From Pseudeuparius sepicola (Eukaryota; Arthropoda; Insecta; Coleoptera; Anthribidae), in assembly GCA_963920635.1 (NCBI GenBank), contig OY987308.1:3042225-3106224 (forward strand): a DNA stretch of 64,000 nucleotides, read 5' to 3'. The notes below the pieces were generated by a model. That model had not been told where the DNA came from. It ran no database searches and saw only the letters and a program-made list of their open reading frames with translations. Both the position numbers and the translations under genes were made by a program. This document shows, piece by piece, positions 55,031-64,000 of the stretch; within the stretch, counting starts at the first letter, position 1, and every line of letters begins with the position of its first letter.

Positions 55031-55562
55031 TGAGAGTTCCGTTTCCTACTTACATTGTAAATTAAATGCCTATCTTCTTTTAGGGATCCTTCGACTATGC
55101 TTTTATATTTCCAGAGAATGAATTTATTTTCGAAATTTATTGGATGATTTCTTTCTGCCGCATTTGAATTAATGCATCCGTAGGCGTCTTGTCATTGGCT
55201 CCCCATGTGTGGGTAATTTCCCATGTGGCTGAAGGAACAGAAATATTAATACAGCCTCATATTCAGAATGTAATGCTCTGGGGTGTTTTTAGCAACTCAA
55301 TGGGAAGGGAAGTAGATGTGCAGTAGACCTATAAATATACTATCTCTCAACAAGCTTTCCCATTTGCAAAAACTTGTCGCAATTAGGAATTGAATTATCT
55401 TAACAAAAACCTGAACTTATTTTATTCGTTTTAGTACTTGGCTTAAATAAAAGCTAGTTTATAAACAGGTTTTTTATTTTCAATTTTATTTTGTGCTTTT
55501 TAGTACCTATTTGATTCCCAAGTCGGGAGGGTTGTACAGAAATTTAGTCCGTGGGGCTGCCG
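55031..55562. other. Unassigned low-copy DNA
   Basis: No gene recognised. Confidence 0.35.
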
Positions 55563-55619
55563 CCATATTGGATTTCGAATGAAGTCATTCACCCTATTGT
55601 TTTCTACCCGTCGAGCCCT

Positions 55620-55935
55620 TTCATTCGATATCCATGTTGGCTATCAAATAGGTAATCCGCCATCTTGGAGCGGCGGCCATATTGAATTTAGTGTGATGTC
55701 ACTAACTTTTTCGTGTTCTACTCTTCAAGCCCTTTCATTTGATACCCATATTAAAGGGATTAACAAAAAATACATCATCCGCCATCTTGAAGCGGCGGCC
55801 ATATTGAATTTAGTGTGATGTCACTAACTTTATCGTTTTCTACTTTTCAAACCCTTTCGTTTGATACCCATATTAAGGGGGTTGACAAAAAATACATCAT
55901 CCGCCATCTTGGAGCGACGGCCATTTTGAAAGTAT
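55620..55935 (+). repeat. Three tandem CGCCATCTTGGAGCGGCGG units
   Basis: Units with cgccatcttggagcggcgg (or close variants) recur at about 55658, 55780 and 55902, spaced about 122 bp. They are separated by tgtgatgtcactaac and ccctttcatttgatac. Same family as 3780-4140. Confidence 0.85.
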
Positions 55936-57979
55936 TACATTATTGAGTATTGCATATTGTATTGTCACCGAAACTAAAGGTGTACGCAAAATTCCAGCTC
56001 AATCGCATGCCAGGAAGTGGTTCTAGTTCAGCTTGCAAGATTCGACCCACACTAACAGGTGAAGTTAAATAAAAGCTTGTAAAAATGCCAAGAGACACTT
56101 TATGCCCAAAATTGAATTCTCTGTCGTTCTGTTCAGGTCTAATTAGTTGTACCGATTACTCGTATCTATCTATTGGTTAATTTGGAAGTTTGCAATTACA
56201 CATTGTCCATCCATACGTACATACATAGAATGAAGAAAGAACACTTGTTACAACGTTACAAGTTGCAGGCATATATCCAGGTTTATTTTATTCGCAACAT
56301 TCTCATTGCTTTGCGACATGTTACCATTTATTTTCGTATGAAAAAGCTAATTGCAAAGGTTATATATTTTATAATGTGATAATAAAGTGCGTATATTTTA
56401 TACCTTGCATGCTTGTAAGTAGTAAATATAGCGCATATTTTCTGTCCGCACGAAGTCATGAATAAACCAAACCGCATTTATTATGAAGACAGCTTAATTG
56501 GGTTAAAAATGCCAATAAAAGCGTCTACCCTGCATAAAAGTATATATTAAACCTGAAACTTTATATTATTTTGTCATGTCACTACCACTACAGTACATCC
56601 ATATATAAAATGTCGCAGTTCCAAGATTAGTTTATAGGAAGGTTAGGACATTCGACGACTTTGAAGTGAGAGAGGCAAAGGGGGGAGAGGCCGCAATTTA
56701 AGTTGTTAGCATTTACACGTGAATTGGCGATTTAGTCACTCCCTAAATAGATAACACTTCCAGCCATATGCAAGGACGTTTTTGGCATATACAGCGTGTC
56801 CCAAATAATTTGTCTTACCGCCTGGATCTCAGGAACCGTAACTTGAACACAAAAGTTGTAAGGTTCGCCGTGGGCGTAACCTCTCTTTTATTTTCACATA
56901 CACGGGGCGATTCGTATTTGCAGGACAAAAATAAAATATTTAGATTTTGACAATAATTGCATTAATCCTTACGAATATTTGCATTCTCCAAGAAATTTGC
57001 TACAGAACCGTTTTTTTGCTTTGTACTTTGGATGCAGCGTTGCCAAGATATCGAATTTTTCTTGGAATTTAGGGACTTCGTAGAGTTTATGGAAACTGAA
57101 TGCTGTATCTTTATTTTAATAGATATCAATGATATATTTTAGCCGAAGTATGACAGCACAACCGTGTGTGGTGTGGTATGCCGAAATTGGTTTTCGCATA
57201 TACAGTGTGTTCATAACAGGCTCTCAAAACCAGATAATTTCAAACAACAATAACTTATTTTTTTCAAATGGAATGACCCATATATTTCTATAGTTTGTTG
57301 GAAGCCCCACATTTTATGTAAATAATATTCTATACCAAAAACTACCCGTTTTCGAGATACTTAGTAAGTATTTAAGAAAATTTCTTTGCATTTTTCATTC
57401 AGGTGAGAAGGTTTCATCAAGCAAGCTATAACTATTTTTCCAAACAGTGTCAGAAATAATTATCATTTTAGATAATACGGGAAATAAAATTCCTATACCC
57501 GTACACCCCTTGTCACACTATAAAGGTCGGTTTCTTTACATTAGTGATTAATATGAAATAAAAATAAGCAAAAAAATTGTAAAATTGGCTATGTTGTATA
57601 AAATTATTTCTTGATTTTGAATCAGAGGAAATATAATATCAAATTTTAATTTTTGTCCGTGAAATATAGGACCTAATGTGCGTCTACACAACATACCACA
57701 CCAGACGTGCATAGATTTGTGCCCTTGTTTTTTTTTATTTAATTTATGGCTTTAAACTTATCATTTGGTTACGAGATATACTACCCGAATTACCGTCGAG
57801 GGAAGGCATATCGAAAACTTATTGTAAATATAATTTCTTGTTTCTGTTGTATCGATTAAGAAAATATAAATATTAATTCCTGTTGCCCGTGAAAGCTTCT
57901 TTTTATTTCATATCCTAATCACTAATGTAAAGAAAGCGACCTTTATAGTGTGACAAGCTGTATACGGGTATAGGAATTT

Positions 57980-58455
57980 TATTTTTATTATACTTCTTTG
58001 AAAACACCTTATTTTCATCTGTTTTAGCAATAATGAAAGATGGGGTTTTTCGGGCTAGCGCACGGAAACAGCGCATGGAAAAACTTTCCGTGCGCTGAAT
58101 AAAAATACCGAATATATGGCTTTAAAATAAAAATATACAGCAAAGTAAACTAAATTTAAGAAACTCTATATGCTCTTTGATATTTAACATATACCTATTT
58201 TGTATTTTAATTCGTAAGTGTTTCAATATTTAGATAGATACATTTCTGTAATATTTTTGACGTTTTGTTCACCTTATCCGACAATAACTAATTTACACCA
58301 AAGCACCTTTGAAATAATTTTAGAGTAACCAAGGAAACGCATCATACATATCAAACACTATATTGTCTGCATTGTTTATTTTTTGTCAATTAAATTTATT
58401 ATAATATGCCGATAAAATGTTTTAAGTTTCCGTTTTCAAAGAAGTATAATAAAAA
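57980..58455. mobile_element. MITE, copy 2 (opposite orientation to 14.1 kb)
   Basis: Both ends carry ttattatacttctttgaaaa as an inverted repeat, and the body is the reverse complement of 14092-14568 with few changes. Confidence 0.85.
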
Positions 58456-58462
58456 ACTATCG

Positions 58463-58590
58463 TTCATTACACGTCCAGAAATAGATTTTTCCGTGCTTGC
58501 ATGACTTCCCGTGTTCGGCTGCCCCTCACACAGGAATTTGTCACGCGCGCACGGAAAAATCTTTATTTCCAGACTCGTAATGAAATATAC
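58463..58590. repeat. Foldback next to the MITE, about 125 bp
   Basis: Left ttcattacacgtccagaaat and atttttccgtgc are mirrored by gcacggaaaaat and atttccagactcgtaatgaa at the right. The shared cgcacggaaa phrase with the neighbouring MITE may mean a related origin. Confidence 0.75.
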
Positions 58591-60410
58591 TATTCCCGTA
58601 TTATCTAAAATGACCATTATTTCTGCCACTGTCTGGAAAAATAGTTATGGCTTGCTTGATAAAACCTTCTTACCTGAATGAAAAATGCAAAGAAATTTTC
58701 TTAAATACTAAATATCTAGAAAACGGGTAGTTTTTGGTATAGAATGTGATTTACATAAAATGTGGGGCTTGGACGCCGGCATCCAACAAACTATAGAAAT
58801 ATGGGTCATTCCATTTGAAAAAAATAAGTTATTGCTGTTTGAAATTATCCGATTTTGAGAGCCTGATATGAACACACTGTATATGCAAAAACCAATTTCG
58901 ACATACCACACCACACACGGTTGTGCTGTCATACTTCGGCTAAAATATATATCTTTGATATCTGTTAAAACAAAGATACAGCATTCAGTTTCCATAACCT
59001 CCACGAAGTCCCTAAATTCCAAGAAAAATTCGATATCTTGGCAACGCTGCATCCAAAGTACAAAGCAAAAAAACGGTTCTGTAGCAAATTTCTTGGAGAA
59101 TGCAAATATTCCTAAGGATTAATGCAATTATTGTCAAAATCTAAATATTTTATTTTTGTCCTGCAAATACGAATCGCCCCGTGTATGTGAAAATAAAAGA
59201 GAGGTTACGCCCACGGCGAACCTTACAACTTTTGTGTTCGAGTTACGGTTCCTGAGATCCAGGCGGTAGGACAAACTATTTGGGACACGCTGTATATGCC
59301 AAAAACGTCCTTGCATATGGCTGGAAGTGTTATCTATTTAGGGAGTGACTAAATCTCCAATTCACGTGTAAATGCTACCAACTTAAATTGCGGCCTCTCC
59401 CCCCTTTGCCTCTCTCACTTCAAAGTCGTCGAATGTCCTAACCTTCCTATAAACTAATCTTGGAACTGCGACATTTTATATATGGATGTACTGTAGTGGT
59501 AGTGACATGACAAAATAATATAAAGTTTCAGGTTTAATATATACTTTTATGCAGGGTAGACGCTTTTATTGGCATTTTTAACCCAATTAAGCTGTCTTCA
59601 TAATAAATGCGGTTTGGTTTATTCATGACTTCGTGCGGACAGAAAATATGCGCTATATTTACTACTTACAAGCATGCAAGGTATAAAATATACGCACATT
59701 ATTATCACATTATAAAATATATAACCTTTGCAATTAGCTTTTTCATACGAAAATAAATGGTAACATGTCGCAAAGTGTTCTTTCTTCATTCTATGTATGT
59801 ACTTACGTATGGATGGACAATGTGTAATTGCAAACTTCCAAATTGACCAATAGATAGATACGAGTAATCGGTACAACTAATTAGACCTGAACAGAACGAC
59901 AGAGAATTCAATTTTGGGCATAAAGTGTCTCTTGGCATTTTTACAAGCTTTTATTTAACTTCACCTGTTAGTGTGGGTCGAATCTTGCAAGCTGAACTAG
60001 AATCACTTCCTGGCATGCGATTGAGCTGGAATTTTGCGTACACCTTTAGTTTCGGTGACAATACAATATGCAATACTCAATAATGTAATACTTTCAAAAT
60101 ATGGGTATCAAATGAAAGGGCTTGAAAAGTAGAAAACGATAAAGTTAGTGACATCACACGAAATTCAATATGGCCGCCGCTCCAAGATGGCGGATGATGT
60201 ATTTTTTGTTAATCCCTTTAATATGGGTATCAAATGAAAGGGCTTGAAGAGTAGAACACGAAAAAGTTAGTTACATCACACTAATTCAATATGGCCGCCG
60301 CTCCAAGATGGCGGATTACCTATTTGATATCCAACATGGATATCAAATGAAAGGGCTCGACGGGTAGAAAACAATAGGGTGAATGACTTCATTCGAAATC
60401 CAATATGGGT

Positions 60411-60583
60411 CAAAAACTAAATATTTTATTTTTGACCTGCAAATACGAATCGCCCTGTACATGTGAAAATAAAAGATAGACTACGTCCACTGCGAACCTT
60501 ACAACTTTTGTATTCAAGTTTTTTTCGTATCTCTTACGGTTCCTGAGATCCAGGGGGTAGGACAAACTATTTGGGACACGCTG
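60411..60583. repeat. Truncated end of the 23.3 kb foldback family
   Basis: It matches one terminal arm (ctcttacggttcctgagatc, ggtaggacaaactatttggg, then acacgctg and TA). It abuts the outer palindrome directly. Confidence 0.85.
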
Positions 60584-60647
60584 TACTTTGTTTATGTTGT
60601 AGGTATATTTATGTTGTTTTGGCTGCTTTCGGTTATTTCGTCATTTT
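60584..60647. other. Short unassigned spacer
   Basis: DNA between the foldback end and a hAT end. Confidence 0.4.
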
Positions 60648-60840
60648 CAGGGACTCTTTAAAATAAGGGGACCCAGCATGTCACAGTCTATCACATAGGA
60701 AAAGTGAAGCCTTGTTTTCTGTATATCTCCAAGGAGACCACATAAGTGGGCTGGTACAAGGTTATGTTATATGTCAGTGTCCAACTGCCATCAGGTTTTA
60801 TGTGACATGCCAGTGCCATAGATTCCAATTAAATAAAGGA
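60648..60840. mobile_element. Solo end of the hAT-like element family
   Basis: It starts cagggactctttaaaataag and matches the right end of the 30917-31955 element in reverse, including ggtacaaggttatgttatat, to about 60830. The rest is missing. Confidence 0.8.
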
Positions 60841-61179
60841 GACAATATTAAAGACCCTTCACACGTTCTAATTATAGGAATCTTCTTGACGGGGAGAGTA
60901 TTATTTCTTGCTTTATAAAGACAATTGAATGGCACCAAACGGTAAGAAAGACACACGAGGTCGACCCTCACTTACCTACGAGTCTTCTCTGTCCATAATT
61001 TTTCTTAATATCCTGTTTTTTACGATGCGTGAACTATGAATATTAATTCATTTTGTTGAGTTAAAATAAAATGCTTTAACAAAGAACGCCGACAAAGAAG
61101 CTAACAGACAGGAAAATTGGTGGTACCATACGATGTCCGATGTATTGTATTTTTAGTTATTGTTTTGATTTGTCAAATC
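60841..61179. other. Unassigned low-copy DNA
   Basis: No gene recognised. Confidence 0.35.
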
Positions 61180-62006
61180 CAGGAACTCTTTAAAATAGGG
61201 GGACTCAGCACGTCACAGTCTATCACATAGGAAAAGTGAAGCCTTGAGGGGAAGTTTGTTTTCTGTCTACTCCAAGGAGACCACAAGGGGGCTGGTACAA
61301 GGTTATGTTATATGTCAGTGTCCAACTGCCATCAGGTTTTATGTGACATGCCAGTGCCATAGATTCTAAAGGAGGCAAAATATTTCTCATCATAATTCAC
61401 AATTTTTAAGTTTTCTAACTTCCAGATAGTCAGTTAAAGGTAATGCGGCCGCCTGTAGTAGTCCCAATAATTGCAACCAGATTTTTTTGTCTCACCTTTA
61501 GTAAACCTACAATTCCCATTACGTGGGCATTACGTATAAGTAAGTAGTTCAAAACAAAAATGGTATTTCCTAAATATTAAATTATTAAGCAGGTAGCTTC
61601 AGTCACGTCTTTTTTAAACAGTTTTTATCTACAACTATAAGTTTATTTTACGTTTGTGAGGTACCTTGGGAGAGAAATAAAATTACAAAAATGAGCACCG
61701 AGAAAAACTACATGATTAGAACTAAGTACAAGACCTAATCTTATTAGTCCATCCCGAAATCTGTGAAAGTTCTTTGGGTACATACATTCGACAAGGGAAG
61801 AAAGTTCAAGTACGTACCTATTAGGTATACCTAGGGGAAAGTGACCTATGACGGCCCCTTGCCTGTGACGGCCCTCAGCTCATATTTACTGCTATGAATG
61901 TTGGGCTGCCTAAATTTATTACTGTATTTGAACCTCTTGTTGGGTACTGTACTCTAACGAATTTGTGATAGTCGGCATTGCTCTGGTGTTTTGTTTTCAA
62001 GAAAAA

Positions 62007-62015
62007 ATGAATCAG
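62007..62015 (+). CDS. Pogo-like transposase, exon 1
   Basis: ATG-AAT-CAG then a consensus donor gtgagt. The acceptor ttatttattttag at 62290-62302 joins in frame to exon 2 at 62303. Splicing is predicted by eye, but the frame match and both consensus sites support it. Confidence 0.7.
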
Positions 62016-62302
62016 GTGAGTGGTGATGTAATAATAATGTAATTTCAAATGTGTCTAGCGCAATAACAAATTGGGCTATAGAGGTTAAATTTGAACCAAA
62101 CTGTTAACGCTGCTTTTGTAATATAACCTCTGTGTCAGTTTTGAGGTTATGTTTGCTTATAAGGGGAGTGACCTTCGTGTAGTATGAAACGTGTTTTTGC
62201 CTATGATGGCCCCCAAAGTGTGTTCGTATGATGGCCCCGGGGCCATCAATGGTACCTGCAAATAATTTGCGAATATAATTTGTCTTTTTTTATTTATTTT
62301 AG
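62016..62302 (+). other. Intron of the pogo-like transposase
   Basis: 287 bp with gtgagt and ttttag borders. It holds two copies of a tatgatggcccc motif and a ccccggggccatc palindrome (62225-62250), which resemble the element's ends. Confidence 0.65.
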
Positions 62303-63445
62303 AATCGAAATAAAGAGAGGCGGCAGCAGTGGAGTGAACAGGATATGGCTGCTGCTATACAATCCGTGCAAAATAATGATATGGGATATACAATTGCGTC
62401 AAAAACATTTAATGTTCCTCGAACTACGTTACGTAGAAGACTTCGGTTAAATCAAGGTAGTACGAAGGGGTACTTAGGTGGTTACAAAGCTACATTTAAT
62501 CCGGATATCGAAGCAGAAATTGCCAAACATATAGTGAATTTGGAAACAAGATTTTTTGGACTTAGCAGTGGAGAATTAAGAAAACTTGTATTCCAAATAG
62601 CAGAAAAACACCACCTTAAGCATCGATTCAATAGAGAAAAAGGTCTTGCTGGCAGAAAATGGTTAAAAGGTTTTCTTCTCCGAAACCGAAGAATAGCGAT
62701 TAGAACACCCGAACACACCTCTCTTCCAAGAGCTCAGGCCTTCAATAAGGAAAATATTAAATCATTTTTCCGTACTTTGGCAGAAGTTACAGATAAGTAT
62801 CAGTTTCCTCCTCAGAACATTTTCAATGTGGACGAGACAGGAATGAGTACAGTTCCAACCAAACCACAAAAAATACTCGCAACGAAAGGACGCAAACAAA
62901 TAGGAGCGATCAGTAGTGCCGAACGTGGACAAAATTACACTGCTGTGTGTTGTATGAATGCTATCGGAACATTTGTTCCTCCAGCATTTATTTTTCCACG
63001 TAAACGTTTTAAGGCAGAATTGATGGACGAAGCACCTATAAGCAGTGTGGCATTTTGTCAGGACAACGGGTGGATGAATAGCGAGACCTTTTTAAAATAC
63101 TTGCAACACTTTGTAGAGCATGTTAAACCACCACGAGAAAATAAAGTTCTCTTAATTTTGGATGGCCATAGTAGCCATAAGGGTTTGGATGTTCTGGAGT
63201 ACACTAAAAATAATGGGATCGTCTTATTTTGTCTTCCTGCACACCGTTCGCATAGGCTAGAACCCCTAGATGTAGGATTTTTCTCTCCGTTACAAACATT
63301 TTACAATATAGCAATCCAAAGATGGCTAAAAGATAATCCAGGTCGAAGTGTTACCCATTTTCAAGTCACACCGAATGCGCCGGTGTCCTTAAATCTACAA
63401 AAATGTTTACATGCCACGTTTGTAAATAATGAGTGGCAAGTTTAA
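62303..63445 (+). CDS. Pogo-like transposase, exon 2 (CENP-B-type HTH plus DDE_1)
   Basis: With exon 1 the protein has 383 residues. A psq/CENP-B-type helix-turn-helix lies at 12-50 (MGYTIASKTFNVPRTTLRRR), a second DNA-binding segment at about 75-140, and the DDE_1 domain from about 155. The catalytic triad is Asp180 (IFNVDETGM), Asp290 (LLILDGHSSHK) and Asp326 (LEPLDVGFF): the same DD35D positions as in the 16.2 kb Tigger gene. The frame has no stop or shift. The C-terminus leaves the family pattern after THFQV (residue about 357) and ends in a short unrelated tail, so it may be truncated relative to relatives. A Met at 62345 could also serve as start but would lose the beginning of the HTH. 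Confidence 0.88.
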   Translation, partial: NRNKERRQQWSEQDMAAAIQSVQNNDMGYTIASKTFNVPRTTLRRRLRLNQGSTKGYLGGYKATFNPDIEAEIAKHIVNLETRFFGLSSGELRKLVFQIAEKHHLKHRFNREKGLAGRKWLKGFLLRNRRIAIRTPEHTSLPRAQAFNKENIKSFFRTLAEVTDKYQFPPQNIFNVDETGMSTVPTKPQKILATKGRKQIGAISSAERGQNYTAVCCMNAIGTFVPPAFIFPRKRFKAELMDEAPISSVAFCQDNGWMNSETFLKYLQHFVEHVKPPRENKVLLILDGHSSHKGLDVLEYTKNNGIVLFCLPAHRSHRLEPLDVGFFSPLQTFYNIAIQRWLKDNPGRSVTHFQVTPNAPVSLNLQKCLHATFVNNEWQV

Positions 63446-63833
63446 CTTTACAAGAAAGTTCAGTTCCTTTTCAAGTACCTACAGAAAGAGTTGTTATTTT
63501 TCAGAGTATAAAGTTTAGTTTGTATTTTGACATATTTTATTTATAATAAATGTTTTTTTTCTCTATTTTGTGTTTATTTCGTAGCCAATTACCTCAAAAA
63601 AAATAGATCTTTGCTTTTTTTTAAAGGGTCCATCACAGGAGCCTCGGTGCCTATGATGGATCAACATTTAAAAAATAATAATAATAATTTGTGTTAAAAA
63701 ATAATATTTAAATATTCTTATTGTTGATTAGTAAAAAGACTCCATAACTGCTTACATTAAGCGCAAATTCGTTTTGAAATTTTCACCGGGGTCAATATTA
63801 TAGCCAATTAATGTTAGGGGGGCCATCAAAGGT
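63446..63833 (+). other. 3' untranslated part of the pogo-like element
   Basis: Contains aataaa-type polyadenylation signals (about 63545) and an ATA/AAT run at 63675-63690. Another end-like motif (ggtccatcacaggagcctcg and cctatgatgg) lies at 63628-63660. Confidence 0.5.
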
Positions 63834-64000
63834 AACCTTCCCCTACATAATATTACAAATAGTTTGAGGAACCTCGTAACAAGGTGCAATAGCGACAAAT
63901 TCTCAAATAAGCAAAATCGGCAATAATTGCAGGAAACCAAATTCAAATATAAAATAAATTTGATTCATTTGGCACTTGCCATATTCTGTGTTTGTTGACA

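Larger units (their letters stand above)
56792..59292. mobile_element. Palindromic foldback element (23.3 kb family), interrupted
   Basis: Ends are TA then cagcgtgtcccaaataattt and the mirror ending gggacacgctg then TA. The arms match the 23308-25212 element. A segment at about 57982-58594 (a MITE and a second foldback) is inserted. The 24.5 kb copy shows the empty site, ggaattttatttcccgtatt. Confidence 0.88.
55563..60408. repeat. 4.8 kb nested palindrome
   Basis: The left arm starts ccatattggatttcgaatga and the right arm ends tcattcgaaatccaatatgg. Outer arms (55563-56791 and 59293-60408) are inverted copies, and the inner part (56792-59292) is itself a palindromic foldback. The left arm carries one extra cgccatcttggagc unit. 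Frames in the two arms mirror each other (56768-56950 and 59134-59316) and are not genes. Confidence 0.92.
61834..63843 (+). mobile_element. Pogo-like transposon, 2.0 kb, near complete
   Basis: TA duplications (61832-61833 and 63844-63845) flank inverted ends ggggaaagtgacctatgacg and, from the right, ggggaaggttacctttgatg. A two-exon transposase lies inside (62007-63445). Repeats of a cctatgatggcccc-type motif occur at both ends and inside the intron. It is inserted in a hAT-like element, so it is younger than that copy. Confidence 0.9.
61180..64000. mobile_element. hAT-like element, second copy, split by a pogo element, runs off the window
   Basis: It starts caggaactctttaaaatagg and matches the reverse of 30917-31955: 61180-61833 correspond to the right part, and 63846-64000 continue towards the left part. 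The last bases match about 31105 of the first copy, so roughly 190 bp remain outside the window. The pogo element at 61834-63843 sits between, flanked by TA. Confidence 0.88.

Noticed and set aside
24050..58000. Apparent inversion of the central spacer between the two 23.3 kb-family foldbacks
   Set aside because: A palindromic element inserted in the opposite orientation gives the same picture; no separate inversion is needed.
1..64000. tRNA, rRNA, CRISPR, bacterial operon signals
   Set aside because: No cloverleaf with a GGTTCRANNCC arm, no rRNA-like block, no regularly spaced direct repeats with unique spacers; introns and element types are eukaryotic.

Overview
The window looks like gene-poor, repeat-dominated DNA from an arthropod, most probably an insect. 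It is AT-rich, has GT..AG introns inside transposase genes, and carries an RTE-type 3' tail and a spread of element families (pogo/Tigger, hAT, piggyBac, MULE, Tc1-like, Penelope-like, Ty3/gypsy, RLE-type non-LTR) typical of large insect genomes. I could not fix the order or species. I found no confident host gene, rRNA, tRNA or CRISPR array. Almost every long reading frame belongs to a mobile element or is an accidental frame.

Layout. 1-5.5 kb: low-copy DNA with a decayed MULE (2.82-3.75 kb) whose ends are arrays of a GGACGCG motif. 5.5-7.4 kb: small foldback elements, a 5'-truncated non-LTR retrotransposon with a restriction-like endonuclease domain, and an RTE 3' tail. 7.5-13.3 kb: foldback elements and a 1.2 kb element with a mirrored two-motif array (10.55-11.75 kb). 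13.4-18.5 kb: a TAATTG-rich tract, a hammerhead-like motif, a MITE, and a nearly intact pogo/Tigger transposase with a C-terminal PHD-like finger (15.2-17.8 kb). 18.8-25.2 kb: foldbacks and a complete but defective piggyBac element (20.93-22.40 kb). 26.4 kb: a possible THAP-domain first exon. 27.9-30.3, 43.5-45.4 and 45.7-48.2 kb: three copies of a THAP-encoding transposon; two have exact 8 bp target duplications. 30.9-34.9 kb: a hAT-like element, a roughly 650 bp tandem array, a perfect 281 bp inverted repeat carrying hammerhead ribozymes, and a gypsy pol remnant. 36.3-38.3 kb: a third hammerhead copy and an inverted pair of Penelope-like endonuclease fragments. 38.8-41.5 kb: two foldbacks, one inserted in a hAT transposase remnant. 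49.5-54.6 kb: Tc1-like and hAT remnants and a foldback. 55.6-60.4 kb: a 4.8 kb nested palindrome. 60.6-64 kb: hAT fragments, one split by a near-complete 2 kb pogo element with an intact two-exon transposase frame.

Two themes stand out. First, at least seven long palindromic elements begin TA-CAG[N]GTG and insert at TA, yet most have unrelated bodies. Several insertions can be read directly because an interrupted gene or an empty paralogous site is in the same window. Second, the window holds four strong hammerhead self-cleaving ribozyme motifs of two types, plus one likely fifth and one decayed, in short repeats and Penelope-like DNA; two lie back to back in a perfect inverted repeat.

The genes do not form a pathway. 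Each belongs to an element that moves, or once moved, itself, and nesting gives relative ages (for example pogo inside hAT, foldback inside hAT, hammerhead insert inside the THAP element).
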